A program made the position numbers and the translations under genes. A DNA stretch of 64,000 bases from Actinomycetes bacterium (GTDB lineage Bacteria > Actinomycetota > Actinomycetes > S36-B12). This document shows, piece after piece, positions 46,718-54,031 of the stretch. The DNA lies in NCBI GenBank assembly GCA_024641635.1, contig JAHECS010000003.1, forward strand, positions 113,432-177,431. The letters run 5' to 3'. Every line of letters starts with the position of its first letter. Positions within the stretch are counted from its first letter, which is position 1. Below the pieces are notes generated by a model. The model worked only from the letters and a program-made list of their open reading frames with translations. It ran no database searches and was not told the origin of the DNA.

Positions 46718-47472
46718 TGGATGCCCTGGGAGAACCGCAGTCCGTGCTCGTCCTGGGCGGCAGCAGCGAGATCGCCCTCGCGACCGTCCTGGCACTGCCG
46801 CGTGCACGCCTGCGCCGGGTGGTCCTTGCCGGACGTCCGTCACCGGCGCTCGACGAGGCCGCGACGCAGCTCACCAGCGCGGCCATCGCGGGTGTGTCGA
46901 CGGTGGGATTCGACGCCGCGGACACTGCCAGTCACGGTGACGTCATCGGTCGAGTCTTCGACGAGGGTGACGTCGACCTCGTGATCATGGCGTTCGGGGT
47001 GCTCGGCGACCAGGCCGAGGCGGAGGCCGATCCCGACACCGCTGTGGCCATGGCCACGGTCAACTACACCGGGGCGGTCAGCGCCGGACTGAGGGTGGCC
47101 GCCTGCCTGCGAGCCCAGGGCCATGGTGCCCTCGTCGTCCTGTCGAGCGTCGCGGGTCAGCGCGCCCGGCGGTCGAACTTCGTCTACGGCTCGACCAAGG
47201 CGGGCCTGGACGCGTTCGCCCAGGGGCTCGGAGACGCCCTGCACGGTTCGGGGGCGCGCGTGCTCATCGTCCGTCCCGGCTTCGTCAGGACCCGCATGAC
47301 GGAGGGGCTCGAGGAGGTCCCGCTGACGATCGATCCCGGCGACGTCGCGGGCATCATCGTGAGCGCACTGCGCAAGGGTCGCGAGACCGTCTACGCCCCG
47401 GGGCCGCTGAGGTACGTGATGGCCGGCCTGAAGATGGTGCCGCGGCCGGTCTTCCGCAAGCTACCCATCTAG
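46714..47472 (+). CDS. dprE2: Decaprenylphospho-2-keto-ribose reductase (SDR)
   Basis: SDR of 252 residues with VLVLGGSSEIALATVLAL, an NYTGAVSAGLRVAACLRAQG segment and the catalytic YGSTKAGLDAF. The ending FRKLPI is shared with mycobacterial DprE2. It reduces the keto intermediate to decaprenylphosphoryl arabinose, the sole arabinose donor for wall arabinan. GTG 46714 (nine bases after AAGGAG, overlapping the dprE1 stop) is preferred to ATG 46717. Embedding directly after dprE1 supports the call. Confidence 0.95.
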   Translation: MMDALGEPQSVLVLGGSSEIALATVLALPRARLRRVVLAGRPSPALDEAATQLTSAAIAGVSTVGFDAADTASHGDVIGRVFDEGDVDLVIMAFGVLGDQAEAEADPDTAVAMATVNYTGAVSAGLRVAACLRAQGHGALVVLSSVAGQRARRSNFVYGSTKAGLDAFAQGLGDALHGSGARVLIVRPGFVRTRMTEGLEEVPLTIDPGDVAGIIVSALRKGRETVYAPGPLRYVMAGLKMVPRPVFRKLPI

Positions 47473-47529
47473 GCAGTGCTCCTCGCGGTAGCCCCTCGTG
47501 GCCTTCCACGGACGCGTACCCTGACGCCC

Positions 47530-48000
47530 ATGAAGCGGCCCCTGACCCTCACCATTGCCGTGGCGCTGCAGTGGGTGGCGGCAGTCCTGGCAATCGTCTC
47601 CGGCTTCGACCTGGCCCTCGCCGCCTTCGAGATGCGACGCGATGACGTGGCGCTCCAGCTCGAGGCCGCACTCGTGAACGCCGGGATCGTCGACCTCGCG
47701 GGCAGCACCGTGGTCAGTGCGGTTCTCGTGCTGGGTGTCCTGCTGATCGTGATCGCCTTCGTACGCGTGATGGCCGCGGTCTACCTCGCCCGAGGTCGGG
47801 CCTGGGCGCGGATCCTCGTTGCGGTCTTCGTGGTCGTCAACCTGATCAGCGGCCTGGCCTTCCTTTTCCAGGGGGAGTGGCTCCGGGCGGTCGCCGGGAT
47901 CGTGGTCGAGGTCGTGGTGCTCTGGCTGCTCTTCAACGCCCGATCGACGGCGTACATCCGCCATCGGACCGAGGAGGACGCCGCAGAGGCGCTGCTCTAG
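47530..48000 (+). CDS. Four-helix membrane protein, function unknown
   Basis: Protein of 156 residues with four predicted membrane helices (TLTIAVALQWVAAVLAIVSG, VLVLGVLLIVIAFVRVMAAVY, ILVAVFVVVNLISGLAFLF and VAGIVVEVVVLWLLFN). A central short loop ARGRAWAR recurs in DUF-type membrane proteins of actinobacteria. ATG 47530 is selected because the helix starts right after; the frame is open 18 codons further. No catalytic motif is seen. It lies between dprE2 and pirin without overlapping either. Confidence 0.68.
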   Translation: MKRPLTLTIAVALQWVAAVLAIVSGFDLALAAFEMRRDDVALQLEAALVNAGIVDLAGSTVVSAVLVLGVLLIVIAFVRVMAAVYLARGRAWARILVAVFVVVNLISGLAFLFQGEWLRAVAGIVVEVVVLWLLFNARSTAYIRHRTEEDAAEALL

Positions 48001-48021
48001 CGCCGACTGGCCCGCCTATTA

Positions 48022-48043
48022 GTTGAATGCTAAAGTATTCAAC
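48022..48043. promoter_or_regulatory. MarR-type operator candidate upstream of pirin
   Basis: GTTGAAT (48022-48028) and ATTCAAC (48037-48043) are exact inverted arms separated by eight bases. The repeat is unusually AT-rich for this chromosome and ends 14 bases before the pirin ATG, just upstream of AAGGAGG. Spacing resembles MarR/TetR-type operators. The regulator is not in the window. Confidence 0.5.
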
Positions 48044-48057
48044 GACAAGGAGGAACC

Positions 48058-49023
48058 ATGCCCGCCGTTACCGCTGACACCCTGACCCTGCCCCGCGTCA
48101 CCCCGCTGGACGAGTCGACCGCGAGGACCGTCGAGTCGGTGACGACCGCCCCGAAGGGGTTCGAGGGCGAGGGGTTCCCGGTGTATCGCGCTTTCGCGGG
48201 CGTCCCGCTGGAGGTGCTCGACCCCTTCATCCACATGGACCAGATGGGTGAGGTCGAGTACGCGGCCGGCGAGCCGAAGGGCACTCCCTGGCATCCCCAC
48301 CGAGGCTTCGAGACGTTCACCTACCTCGTGGACGGGCAGTTCATCCACCAGGACTCGAACGGTGGCGGCGGCACCATCAGCGACGGCGGCACGCAGTACA
48401 TGACCGCGGGAGACGGGATCCTTCACATCGAGACGCCGCCGCCGGCGCTGGTGGAGTCCGGTGGGCTGTTCCACGGACTCCAGCTGTGGATCAACCTGCC
48501 TCGTGCGAAGAAGCGGATTGCGCCGCAGTACCAGGATCTCCAGGGGGACGGCCTCACCCTGCTCACGTCCGCGGACGGTGGCGCCCTCGTCCGCGTGCTT
48601 GCCGGCAGCGTCGACGGTCACGCCGGACCGGGCATCTCGCACACCCCGCTGGCGATCACGCACATCACTCTCGCGCCGGGTGCGCAGGTCGTCCTGCCCT
48701 GGCCGGCGGAGTTCAACGCCCTTGCCTACGTGCTGTCCGGCTCCGGCACGATCGGTGCGGAGCGGAGGCCGATCACGGGCGCCCAGCTGGCCGTGCTCGG
48801 CGCCGGCCAATCGGTGGTGCTGCAGGCGTCCGCTGAGCAGGAGTCGCGTTCGCCGAGCCTCGAGGTCTTCCTCATCGGCGGTGTCCCGCTGCGGGAGCCG
48901 GTGGCGGCCTACGGCCCCTTCGTCATGTGCTCGAAGGCCGAGCTCATCGAGGCCTTCGAGGACTTCCAGGCCGGCCGGCTCGGCACCGTGCCCGCCGATG
49001 CCATCCAGCCGCACCGAGTCTGA
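48058..49023 (+). CDS. Pirin family protein
   Basis: Bicupin of 321 residues. The N-terminal cupin metal site is intact: WHPHRGFETFTYLVDG and GGTQYMTAGDGILHIETP provide His and Glu ligands. The C-terminal cupin is degenerate. Bacterial pirins act as quercetin dioxygenases or bind partner enzymes such as pyruvate dehydrogenase E1. AAGGAGG precedes the ATG and the operator-like inverted repeat lies over the promoter, so it is probably inducible by a small molecule sensed by a MarR-type repressor. Confidence 0.9.
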   Translation: MPAVTADTLTLPRVTPLDESTARTVESVTTAPKGFEGEGFPVYRAFAGVPLEVLDPFIHMDQMGEVEYAAGEPKGTPWHPHRGFETFTYLVDGQFIHQDSNGGGGTISDGGTQYMTAGDGILHIETPPPALVESGGLFHGLQLWINLPRAKKRIAPQYQDLQGDGLTLLTSADGGALVRVLAGSVDGHAGPGISHTPLAITHITLAPGAQVVLPWPAEFNALAYVLSGSGTIGAERRPITGAQLAVLGAGQSVVLQASAEQESRSPSLEVFLIGGVPLREPVAAYGPFVMCSKAELIEAFEDFQAGRLGTVPADAIQPHRV

Positions 49024-49031
49024 GCCGGAGC

Positions 49032-49400
49032 TCAGGTGCGCTGGCGGCGGTACGTCTCGAGGTCGAAGTAGTCACGCCACAGGCTGACCCGGTCGTCGCG
49101 CACCTCGAACACGGCGGCGATCGGGATCTCGATCCACCGTCCGTCGACCAGGAAGCGGTCGGTCCTCTCGTTCATGACCGTGGCGCCATCGGACACCTGA
49201 CGGTGGACCACCCACTCGACGTGCTCGGCGGCCGCCGTGACTCCGCGCGAGAGCACGGACAGCACTCCCTCCGGCCCGTGCACCTTGCCGATCGGGACGT
49301 TGTCGTACTCGATGTCGTCTGTGACGAGGCGGCGCACGTCCTCGAGCTCGCGCGCCTCGCACGCCCGCATGAGGGCGGTGACGACGTCAGACGCCGTCAC
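49032..49400 (-). CDS. Limonene-1,2-epoxide hydrolase-like protein (SnoaL/NTF2 fold)
   Basis: Small enzyme of 122 residues. Residues matching the LEH active site are Tyr32 and Asn34 (EYDNVP), Arg79 and Asp81 (NERTDRF) and Asp110 (LWRDYF), so epoxide hydrolysis by the Asp-Arg-Asp mechanism is plausible. The GTG start overlaps the stop of the cytochrome P450 gene (GTGA); the longer open frame runs through P450 DNA and is not used. A P450 that epoxidises an alkene followed by an epoxide hydrolase that opens it is a natural pair. The substrate is unknown. Confidence 0.82.
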   Translation of the reverse strand: MTASDVVTALMRACEARELEDVRRLVTDDIEYDNVPIGKVHGPEGVLSVLSRGVTAAAEHVEWVVHRQVSDGATVMNERTDRFLVDGRWIEIPIAAVFEVRDDRVSLWRDYFDLETYRRQRT

Positions 49401-50671
49401 TCGAGGCCCGGGCGGCGGTGCACGCGCACGGGCAGGCCGGTGAGCCCGCGCAATCCGTAGCTGGGCCCGTAGCGCAGGGATGCGGCGTCGACCACCTCGA
49501 GCGCCGTCACGTTCTCGGCGAGCGCTCGCAGTGCGGAGGCGGCCTCGAGGCGCGCCAGGGGGGCGCCGACGCAGACGTGGATGCCGTGGCCGAACGCGAG
49601 GTGGTCGCGCACGTTCTGCCGTAGCGGGTCGAACGAGTCGGGGTCGGCGAAGACGGCATCGTCGCGGTTGGCCGAGCTGTAGGCGAGGAAGACGGTGCTG
49701 CCCTTGGGGATGACGGTGCCGCCGAGCTCGGCGTCGCAGGTGGTCACCCGCCACAGGCCCATGACCGGCGACGCGAGCCTGATGCCCTCCTCGACGACGC
49801 CCTTGCGGAATGTCGCGTCGTCGCGGAGCCGGTCCCAGACGAGCGGATCGTCGGCCCTCATGGTGTCGATGTTGACGAGGATGTCGGCCAGCGCGCGGAT
49901 CGTGGTCTCGTTGCCGGCGACGATGAGCTCCCGCACCAGCCAGACCAGCTCCTGGTTCGTGAGCGGCTCCTCGCCCTCCTCCGCCCCCACGATGGTGGAG
50001 AGGAGGTCGTCGCGAGGGTGCACCCGCCTGTCGTCCAGGATCGTGCAGATCACCTGTTGGAACTCCAGGATGTCGCGTTCGACCTCGAGCCAGCGCTCGG
50101 CGCTCAGCCTGCCGCCGAGGGTGGCGTTCGACGAGTCGGACCACCGTCGAAGGTCTTCGCGGTAGCGGTCCTCGATGCCGAGGATGCGCATGATGGCCCA
50201 CACGGGGAGCGGGATGGTGATCCGCTCCATGGCATCGATCACCTCCCCATCGCCGAGCGAGCCGGCGAGCTGGTCGGCGACCTCGTTGACGAGCGGCTCC
50301 ATCCAGGCGATCGCCCGCGCGGTGAAGGCCCGGTTGATCATCTTGCGGTAGCGGGTGTGCTGCGGAGGGTCGTTGGTGCCGAGGGCCGGGGTGTAGGGGA
50401 ACCCCTGCGCACGGATCGCCTCGATCTCGTCGACCACCTCGGCGGGGGGCTCCGTGCGGCGTGCCGGCGGCAGGACGTTGGAGAAGCGACCCGGATCCAG
50501 CAGGGCCTCGCGCACGAGTCCCCAGGTCGTGACGAAGTACAGGCCGGGCTGGTCGGGGATCTCGTAGACCGGTGCCTCGGCGCGCAGCATCGCGTAGCTG
50601 GGATAGGGGTTCTGGTAGAACGCGTCGCTGTGCGGATCGACGAGCGGCAGCAGCTGGGTCACCCGGCTCAC
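49397..50671 (-). CDS. Cytochrome P450
   Basis: P450 of 424 residues. The haem cysteine is in FGHGIHVCVGAPLARLEA, the I-helix oxygen motif is VAGNETTIR, and the ExxR charge relay is EEGIRL. The N-terminal proline-rich start, without a membrane anchor, is typical of soluble bacterial P450s that receive electrons from ferredoxin. Neither ferredoxin nor its reductase is encoded nearby. The gene is flanked in one operon by a membrane acyltransferase (upstream) and an epoxide hydrolase-like gene (GTGA overlap). It starts with GTG. Confidence 0.93.
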   Translation of the reverse strand: MSRVTQLLPLVDPHSDAFYQNPYPSYAMLRAEAPVYEIPDQPGLYFVTTWGLVREALLDPGRFSNVLPPARRTEPPAEVVDEIEAIRAQGFPYTPALGTNDPPQHTRYRKMINRAFTARAIAWMEPLVNEVADQLAGSLGDGEVIDAMERITIPLPVWAIMRILGIEDRYREDLRRWSDSSNATLGGRLSAERWLEVERDILEFQQVICTILDDRRVHPRDDLLSTIVGAEEGEEPLTNQELVWLVRELIVAGNETTIRALADILVNIDTMRADDPLVWDRLRDDATFRKGVVEEGIRLASPVMGLWRVTTCDAELGGTVIPKGSTVFLAYSSANRDDAVFADPDSFDPLRQNVRDHLAFGHGIHVCVGAPLARLEAASALRALAENVTALEVVDAASLRYGPSYGLRGLTGLPVRVHRRPGLE

Positions 50672-50672
50672 G

Positions 50673-52202
50673 CTAGGTGACGGAACCCGGCCTGTCCACG
50701 GGTTGTCTAGACAAGGGCTGGCGGGTCAGCGCCCGCATGACGAAGGATCCGCCGATCAGCAGGACGATCCCGACCAGGGCGTTGAGCGTGACTCCGGACC
50801 ACTGCGCGTTGTGCAGCGGGAAGCCGGCGAAGCCGATGAGGGCGACGACGAGGATGCCGCTGCCGACCATGACTCCCGACACCACCACGAGGAGGACGTA
50901 GAGCCACCCGGGCGCCCTCACGGGAAGGAGGCCGAAGCGCGGAGGGGAGTCCCACACGGGCAGCGGACGATACTGCGTCGACCAGGTCAGCAGGACGAGC
51001 ACCGACAGGAAGACGACGAAGACCGCGAGGAAGGCCGTGAACCACAGGGCGTAGCCGCCCGTGCTGTCCGGCTCGGGCCAGCCCGAGGCGTCGAGGTGGG
51101 TCGGTGGGGGGAAGCCCAGCTGTCGCAGGGTGGTCAGCGAGAGGACGATCGCGAGAAGGTGCCAGATGTACAGGCTCATGGCCGTCATCGACATGAAGGT
51201 CGTCACGAGCCACACGCGCGGGCGGTGCAGCAGTCGTTCGAGGGGCTGCCGGGCGATGAAGACGAGGGACACGAGAGTGATGCCGTGCAGGAGCAGGACG
51301 ACGCTGGGGGGAGCCATGTTCGAGTACTCGCCGTGGAAGCCCGGCACGTCGACGGTCGTGCCGAGGATGGTCAGCTGGTTGTAGTCGAGGACGTCGCCGG
51401 GGAGGCCGACGAGGCTCATGGGCCAGGGGCCGTAGTAGACGAGCGCCACGTTGGCGACGAGGGTGACGACGGCGACGAGGACCCACGTGCGATGGCGCGT
51501 CCGCTCGGCCCAGAAGAAGCCGAGCTGCTGGATGGCGAGCCACACCAGCAGGTAGTTGAGGAAGCCGATCCAGAGAGGCCAGCCGAGGACGGTGACACCG
51601 ACGGAGTCGAGGATCGCCAACGGAATGAGGACGACGAAGGCGACGGCGCGGTTGTGCTGGTGCACCCACCACATGAACGGCAGGAACAGCAGCGTCAGGG
51701 TGTACACGCCGAGGAACCACAGGGGGCCGTTGATGATCGACAGGAGCGGGTCGAGCGACGGTCCGACGACGATGGTCATGACGGCCGAGAACACGGCCAT
51801 GAGCGCCAGGTACCACAGCACCGGTCGCAGCAGGCGCCGCATGCGACCCCACATCCACGCCGAGTAGAGCACGTCGCCCGCGTCGGCCTTGCGCCATGCG
51901 ATGACGCTCGCGGCACCGCCGAAGGCGAAGAAGATGGGCATGACCTGGAGCACCCACGTGAGGTACTGCAGCGCGGGATACGACGCCATGAGGTTGCCGA
52001 TGCGTGCCTCGCCCTGCTCGGGCCAGTACACAACAGCCATGAGCAGGTGGCCGAAGACCACGACGAGGAGGGCGAATCCCCGCACGGCGTCGAGGATCCG
52101 ATCCCGTCCGGGCGGGGTGCTGTCGGCAGTCGCCCGCACCGGTGGAAGGAGTGCCGTCATGCCCATGAGGACCCCCGTCCTCTCGCCTCCGATGGTAGTC
52201 AT
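50673..52202 (-). CDS. Acyltransferase-3 family integral membrane protein
   Basis: Membrane protein of up to 509 residues with about ten helices and the acyltransferase-3 opening DRILDAVRGFALLVVVFGHLLM (His in the catalytic region) followed by IFFAFGGAASVIAWRKADAG. Such proteins O-acylate polysaccharides, sterols or lipids, or act as transporters. Its stop lies one base from the P450 start, so it probably leads the acyltransferase-P450-LEH operon. Starts within the first 15 codons (ATG at 52166 and 52160) are also possible; I keep the longest. The substrate is unknown. Confidence 0.83.
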   Translation of the reverse strand: MTTIGGERTGVLMGMTALLPPVRATADSTPPGRDRILDAVRGFALLVVVFGHLLMAVVYWPEQGEARIGNLMASYPALQYLTWVLQVMPIFFAFGGAASVIAWRKADAGDVLYSAWMWGRMRRLLRPVLWYLALMAVFSAVMTIVVGPSLDPLLSIINGPLWFLGVYTLTLLFLPFMWWVHQHNRAVAFVVLIPLAILDSVGVTVLGWPLWIGFLNYLLVWLAIQQLGFFWAERTRHRTWVLVAVVTLVANVALVYYGPWPMSLVGLPGDVLDYNQLTILGTTVDVPGFHGEYSNMAPPSVVLLLHGITLVSLVFIARQPLERLLHRPRVWLVTTFMSMTAMSLYIWHLLAIVLSLTTLRQLGFPPPTHLDASGWPEPDSTGGYALWFTAFLAVFVVFLSVLVLLTWSTQYRPLPVWDSPPRFGLLPVRAPGWLYVLLVVVSGVMVGSGILVVALIGFAGFPLHNAQWSGVTLNALVGIVLLIGGSFVMRALTRQPLSRQPVDRPGSVT

Positions 52203-52248
52203 GGCCGGGACCGCGTGCCCGGTCGAGCGGGGGCGCTAGCGTGCGCGT

Positions 52249-52644
52249 ATGGATCCGCAGCGCAGCGTCCTCGGCGAGGACCTGGAGGTGTGCAGCCTCG
52301 AGCCGATGACCGGCTTCTACCGGGATGGCTACTGCACGACCGGTCCGGACGACCTCGGCTCGCACACGGTGTGCACCGTCGTGACGGCTGAGTTCCTCGA
52401 GCACCAGCGCCAGATCGGCAACGACCTGTCGACGCCGCTCCCGCAGTACGGATTCCCCGGACTTCGCCCGGGGGACCGTTGGGCCGTGTGCGCGAGTCGG
52501 TGGCTGGAGTCGTACGAGGCGGGCGTCATGGGGCCGGTCGTGCTGAGGGCGACCAACGAGGCGGCGCTCGAGCACGTCCCGCTCGCCGCACTGGAGGCTT
52601 GCTCGGCGGACGCGCCCGACGACGCACGGAGCCTGCTCGACTGA
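52249..52644 (+). CDS. DUF2237 family protein
   Basis: Protein of 131 residues with the DUF2237 pattern: GEDLEVCSLEPMTGFYRDGYC, DLGSHTVCTVVTAEFLEHQ, GNDLSTPLPQYGFPGLRPGDRWAVCASRW and PVVLRATNEAALEHVPL. Conserved cysteines (GYCTT, HTVC, AVC) suggest a structural metal or disulfide. The family is widespread but of unknown function. The gene stands alone, divergent from the acyltransferase operon. No good ribosome site is seen before the ATG. Confidence 0.85.
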   Translation: MDPQRSVLGEDLEVCSLEPMTGFYRDGYCTTGPDDLGSHTVCTVVTAEFLEHQRQIGNDLSTPLPQYGFPGLRPGDRWAVCASRWLESYEAGVMGPVVLRATNEAALEHVPLAALEACSADAPDDARSLLD

Positions 52645-52839
52645 GACCGTCGGCCCGACCTGACGGACGCCCCATCCGCTGTCGATCGCGGAGCGCTCCC
52701 GCGACAGACCTGCGACACAACTGCGGCCTTCCTGCGGTCGGGAGCAGGTGCTGCCGGTGGGTAGCGCGGCGATAGTGGAGAGCAGAGCGGGCTTCCCCCG
52801 CCCTGGGCACGTCGAGGTGAGCCGGACCTGGGAGGACTC

Positions 52840-53238
52840 ATGAGCACTACCTACTACTCGTCCCTGGAGACCCTTGCTGACGCACCCGCCGCGACTGGCG
52901 TGTGGTGGAGTTCGGTGGCGCGAGCCCTCGACGACCTGGACGAACGGCTCGCCCACGAGGCCCTCATCGATGAGGGGCCGGACGGGGCGCTGGAGGAAGC
53001 CGTGGCCCGGGAGCCGTCCCTCTCGAACCGTGCCACGGAGGCGGGCAAGGAGCTCAGCGCCCTCGTCGAGAAGTCACGCGAACTGCGCCGCATCGTCGCG
53101 TCCAGCGCCGGGGATCCTGAGCAGGTCGCCGTTGTCGCTGCCGAACTCATGGCCCTCGCCGAGGCCGAGGGCCGCTACCGCCGGCGCGTGCGGTCCGTCG
53201 TGTGGGACTCGCTCACGCGGGACATCGGCGGCGAGTGA
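52840..53238 (+). CDS. Hypothetical protein, mainly helical
   Basis: Protein of 132 residues that I do not recognise. It is mostly predicted helix with acidic residues (EERLAHEALIDEGP-like segments in the middle and LMALAEAEGRYRRRVRSVVW near the end) and no cysteine or metal motif. GGGAGG lies seven bases before the ATG, and codon use matches the neighbours, so it is probably a real gene. It ends three bases before the convergent membrane-protein gene. The 195 bases upstream hold nothing I can identify. Confidence 0.6.
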   Translation: MSTTYYSSLETLADAPAATGVWWSSVARALDDLDERLAHEALIDEGPDGALEEAVAREPSLSNRATEAGKELSALVEKSRELRRIVASSAGDPEQVAVVAAELMALAEAEGRYRRRVRSVVWDSLTRDIGGE

Positions 53239-53241
53239 GGC

Positions 53242-53889
53242 TCAGAAGTCCTTGGGCAGGTAGATCAGGACCGCGGCCGCCGCGCTGAACAGCAGGAGGC
53301 CGAAAATCAGGATGGCCCACTGGTAGCGGCGTCCCTTCATCCGGCCCGAGATGGCCGCGAAGAAGAGCACCGTGGCGAAGCCGACGGCCAGGAGCGTGTA
53401 GTTGTCGCCGCGCTGGTTGTACTCCAGGGCCGACGCGAACAGGCCATCCGCCTTGTCGCTGAGGGCCTGCGCCTCCTCGGCCTCCGGAACGCGGTACTCG
53501 GGCATCTCGAATGGTGACGCGGGAGCATTCGGGTCGGTCAGCGGCTGCGTTGCCTGCCAAGCGGTGAAGGAGGTCGCCAGGGGCTCGGGGAAGCGTGCGG
53601 ACAGGAAGTCCATCAGCCGCTGATCGCTGCTGGAGGCGGCCTGCAGCCACGACGTGAAGAGCCCGACCTGGACGTTGATCCGGCGGTTGGCGACCCCGTC
53701 GGCCTGCACCGCCTGGATCCTCGCCGTCGAGGCCTTGCTGAAGGCGATCGACATCTCGCCGCCCCACTTGCTGGACTGGAATCCCGCCCAGGCCGTGAGG
53801 ATGGTGGTGACGGAGAGCAGGACGACGGCGATGAGCTCGCGCCAGTCCATCCTCTCGGCCCTCTCGGCCCAGGTCTCGTGATCCTTCAT
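53242..53889 (-). CDS. DUF4337-like membrane protein
   Basis: Protein of 215 residues. Three predicted membrane helices occur: one near the start (ELIAVVLLSVTTILTAWAGFQ) and two at the end (LLAVGFATVLFFAAISG and WAILIFGLLLFSAAAAVLIYL). A long middle segment is amphipathic and carries SSKWGGEMSIAFSKAS, like DUF4337-type proteins. ATG 53889 is chosen because the charged start KDHETWAERAERMDW fits; the upstream open frame has no homology. The function is unknown. It diverges from glgX. Confidence 0.72.
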   Translation of the reverse strand: MKDHETWAERAERMDWRELIAVVLLSVTTILTAWAGFQSSKWGGEMSIAFSKASTARIQAVQADGVANRRINVQVGLFTSWLQAASSSDQRLMDFLSARFPEPLATSFTAWQATQPLTDPNAPASPFEMPEYRVPEAEEAQALSDKADGLFASALEYNQRGDNYTLLAVGFATVLFFAAISGRMKGRRYQWAILIFGLLLFSAAAAVLIYLPKDF

Positions 53890-54031
53890 GGCGCTGAGTA
53901 TGAGGCCCAGCAGCATCGTGCAAGCAGCCGCCACCACCCGACGGCCCGCAACCCGGTGGGCGCCGGAGCCACGGCCCGCGACAGGATGGGGTGCGAACCA
54001 CGGACTGACAGTCGACGAGAGCGAGAGTGCC

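Noticed and set aside
49020..49035. Small hairpin CTGAGC-CGGA-GCTCAG between pirin and the epoxide-hydrolase-like gene
   Set aside because: Six-base stem without a T-run that overlaps both stop codons; too weak to call a terminator.
52645..52839. Gap between the DUF2237 gene and the helical unknown gene, checked for RNA or promoter elements
   Set aside because: No convincing stem, operator or frame was seen beyond the ribosome site of the next gene.
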